The position numbers and the translations under genes were made by a program. Positions 62,600-64,000 of a stretch of 64,000 nt of DNA are shown here, one piece after another. Where the stretch lies: contig NZ_JAGGPH010000015.1 in NCBI RefSeq assembly GCF_018613895.1, positions 1 through 64,000 on the forward strand, read 5' to 3'. The notes beneath the pieces are model-generated. The model was not told where the DNA came from, ran no database searches, and saw only the letters and a list, made by a program, of their open reading frames with translations. The DNA is from Curtobacterium sp. ISL-83 (lineage in GTDB: Bacteria; Actinomycetota; Actinomycetes; Actinomycetales; Microbacteriaceae). Position 1 is the stretch's first letter. The number at the start of each line of letters is the position of its first letter.

Positions 62600-63121
62600 G
62601 TGACGATCGTCGCAGCCGCAGACGGCTCAGCCCTCGGCAACCCCGGCCCCGCCGGCTGGGCGTGGTACGTCGACGACGACCGCTGGGCCGCGGGCGGATG
62701 GCCGCGTGGGACGAACAACCAGGGCGAGCTGACCGCCGTCCTGCAGCTGCTCCGCGCCACCAAGGACACCGGAGAGCCGCTGCACATCCTGTGCGACAGC
62801 CAGTACGCGATCAAGGCGTGCACCGAGTGGCTCGCCGGGTGGAAGCGCAAGGGGTGGCGGAAGGCCGACGGCAAGCCGGTCCTGAACGTCGAGATCATCA
62901 AGGAACTCGACGCCGAACTCCAGGGCCGGGCCGTCACCTTCGAGTGGGTCCGCGGCCACATGGGGCACGAGATGAATGAGGCCGCTGACGTCCGCGCACG
63001 GGGAGCGGCGACGGCCTACCAGAACCGGACCGAAGTACCGTCGGGCCCCGGCTGGCCGGGTGTCGAGATCGCTGAACCGGCACCGCTTCCGGACACCGCG
63101 CCGCCGGCCACCCTCTTCTGA
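62600..63121 (+). CDS. rnhA: Ribonuclease HI
   Basis: A 173-residue RNase H. The catalytic acids are visible in AADGSALGNPGPAGWAWY (D8), NNQGELTAVLQLL, CDSQYAIKACTEW and NEAADVRARGAA, and the substrate-handling segment GWKRKGWRKADG is present. It cuts RNA in RNA-DNA hybrids. GTG 62600 follows AGGAGG. The C-terminal 25 residues after the core are Pro-rich and non-conserved. Confidence 0.96.
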   Translation: MTIVAAADGSALGNPGPAGWAWYVDDDRWAAGGWPRGTNNQGELTAVLQLLRATKDTGEPLHILCDSQYAIKACTEWLAGWKRKGWRKADGKPVLNVEIIKELDAELQGRAVTFEWVRGHMGHEMNEAADVRARGAATAYQNRTEVPSGPGWPGVEIAEPAPLPDTAPPATLF

Positions 63122-63155
63122 GGGGACGACGACGCGGTTCGTGAGAACCGTACGG

Positions 63156-63407
63156 TCAGTACGTGCCGTCCCGGCGGTCCTGCCGCGTGATCTGCTCGCC
63201 CGACGCCGGGTCGATGCCGGACCGTGTGGTCGTCGTGGTCCGGCGTCCGCCGAACGCCACGGCGAGGCTGATGATCAGCAGCACGACACCGGCCGCCATC
63301 AGGATGTACCCGACCAGCCGCAGGTCGATCCCGGCCAGCTGGATGTTCAGGGCGAACGCCACGATGGCGCCGATGACGATCAGGGCGATGCTCGATCCGA
63401 TGCGCAT
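63156..63407 (-). CDS. DUF6458 family membrane protein
   Basis: An 83-residue protein with two helices. RIGSSIALIVIGAIVAFALN and GIDLRLVGYILMAAGVVLLI are the DUF6458 signature common in actinobacteria; the tail is Thr/Arg-rich. Function unknown. ATG 63407. Confidence 0.88.
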   Translation of the reverse strand: MRIGSSIALIVIGAIVAFALNIQLAGIDLRLVGYILMAAGVVLLIISLAVAFGGRRTTTTTRSGIDPASGEQITRQDRRDGTY

Positions 63408-63496
63408 GGTGTTCCTCTCAAGGGTGCCGCGGGTTCCGCGGCTGGCGTCGAACGTACCCGGAACGGCACCGGGGTGTTCCGGAGCATCGCCTGCGG

Positions 63497-64000
63497 TCAG
63501 TCGACGTCCACCTCGGACCAGCCGTCGAACCGCCCGATCTCGGTGACCCGGACGACGGCTTCGCCCGCCGCGTCCGACGCGTCGAGGTCGATGGTCGCCG
63601 AGAACCCGAAGTCCCGGTCACCCTCCGGGTCGGCGAAGATCTGTCGCGCTCGCCACACCCGCGGGGATGCCGTCGCACCGGTCTCGTCGAGGACGAGGTA
63701 CTGCATCGACCGCGCATCGGCGTCGATGCCCATGCGGTCGTGCTCGTCGTAGTACTCCTCGAGCGCGTTGTCCCACGCCGACCGGTCGAACCCGGCGGTG
63801 GCGTCGAGTTCCCCGAGGCCGTCGATGTCGTCCGACGCGGCGAGGAGCACCCGCTGGAACAGGGCGTTCCGGACGAGCACGCGGAACGCCCTGGGGTTGC
63901 CTGTCAGACGTGCGGGCTGCGGCGGCGCGATCTCCTCGTGTTCGGCCTCGGCGAGCGCGATGTCGCCGTTCATCAGCGCTTCCCACTCGTCGACCAACGA
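63497..64000 (-). CDS. DEAD/DEAH helicase with DUF3516, C-terminal end (5' part outside window)
   Basis: The frame is open to the right edge and encodes the last 167 residues of a larger protein. VDEWEALMNGDIALAEAE, NPRAFRVLVRNALFQRVLLA and EEYYDEHDRMGIDADARS match the C-terminal DUF3516 domain of actinobacterial DEAD/DEAH-box helicases. The helicase core lies beyond 64000. Function is RNA/DNA unwinding; the DUF3516 role is unknown. Confidence 0.8.
   Translation of the reverse strand, partial: SLVDEWEALMNGDIALAEAEHEEIAPPQPARLTGNPRAFRVLVRNALFQRVLLAASDDIDGLGELDATAGFDRSAWDNALEEYYDEHDRMGIDADARSMQYLVLDETGATASPRVWRARQIFADPEGDRDFGFSATIDLDASDAAGEAVVRVTEIGRFDGWSEVDVD

Overview
The window is high-GC DNA from an actinobacterium, most likely a Microbacteriaceae member close to Curtobacterium. 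This rests on gene content, codon use, GTG and TTG starts, a class Ib ribonucleotide reductase operon, and a dispersed 'gaggcgcggtgc' palindrome between genes. The species call is inference. No rRNA, tRNA or CRISPR array was seen.

Layout. 1-148: end of an IS30-type transposase. 150-4640: unusual run of tiny two-helix membrane proteins and hypotheticals, separated by copies of a 'gatcggctaccg' palindrome. 4670-12915: YeiH exporter, lipoprotein, acetyltransferase, Fe/Mn transporter with two DtxR-like boxes, a CPBP protease/histidine kinase/response regulator operon, and a secreted esterase. 12963-15476: GC-rich long repeats and an ABC-2 transporter. 15675-19530: APC permease, ROK kinase and divergent ROK repressor. 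19749-26133: 5-oxoproline cluster (pxpABC, DUF969/DUF979 transporter, DUF2891, GntR regulator), with one operator motif at both operons. 26227-30724: inositol-like sugar cluster with a LacI regulator and its operator. 30820-42498: phospholipase D-like protein, TerC, drug exporter, aldo/keto reductase, cold-shock protein, and a TetR/SDR pair. 42540-46282: LysR regulator and the mesX-mesD methionine synthase pair. 46378-49517: secreted protein, PLDc_N, serine hydrolase, SdpI and CPBP genes resembling a bacteriocin/immunity cassette. 49832-51323: secreted protein and PRC-barrel protein. 51448-55409: an AT-richer island with a broken TetR gene, a structured RNA candidate and two reverse transcriptases. 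55436-59423: nrdHIEF with paired NrdR boxes. 59746-64000: MFS protein, aldo/keto reductase, RNase HI, small proteins and the end of a DUF3516 helicase.

The most interesting element is the two-reverse-transcriptase module (52097-55409), read here as a type 3 defence-associated reverse transcriptase system (Drt3a + Drt3b). It lies directly behind nrdF in the same direction. Downstream of the second RT is a strongly folded, non-coding stretch (51983-52090) whose RT-sense strand carries a CACACAC run between stems, as expected for the dinucleotide template reported for DRT3. Its base composition, the adjacent gene remnant and its position indicate horizontal acquisition.

Two genes show apparent frameshifts near their 3' ends (DUF2891 near 22633; CPBP near 46550). 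Starts were chosen by ribosome-binding site and family start where possible and are uncertain for several small genes.
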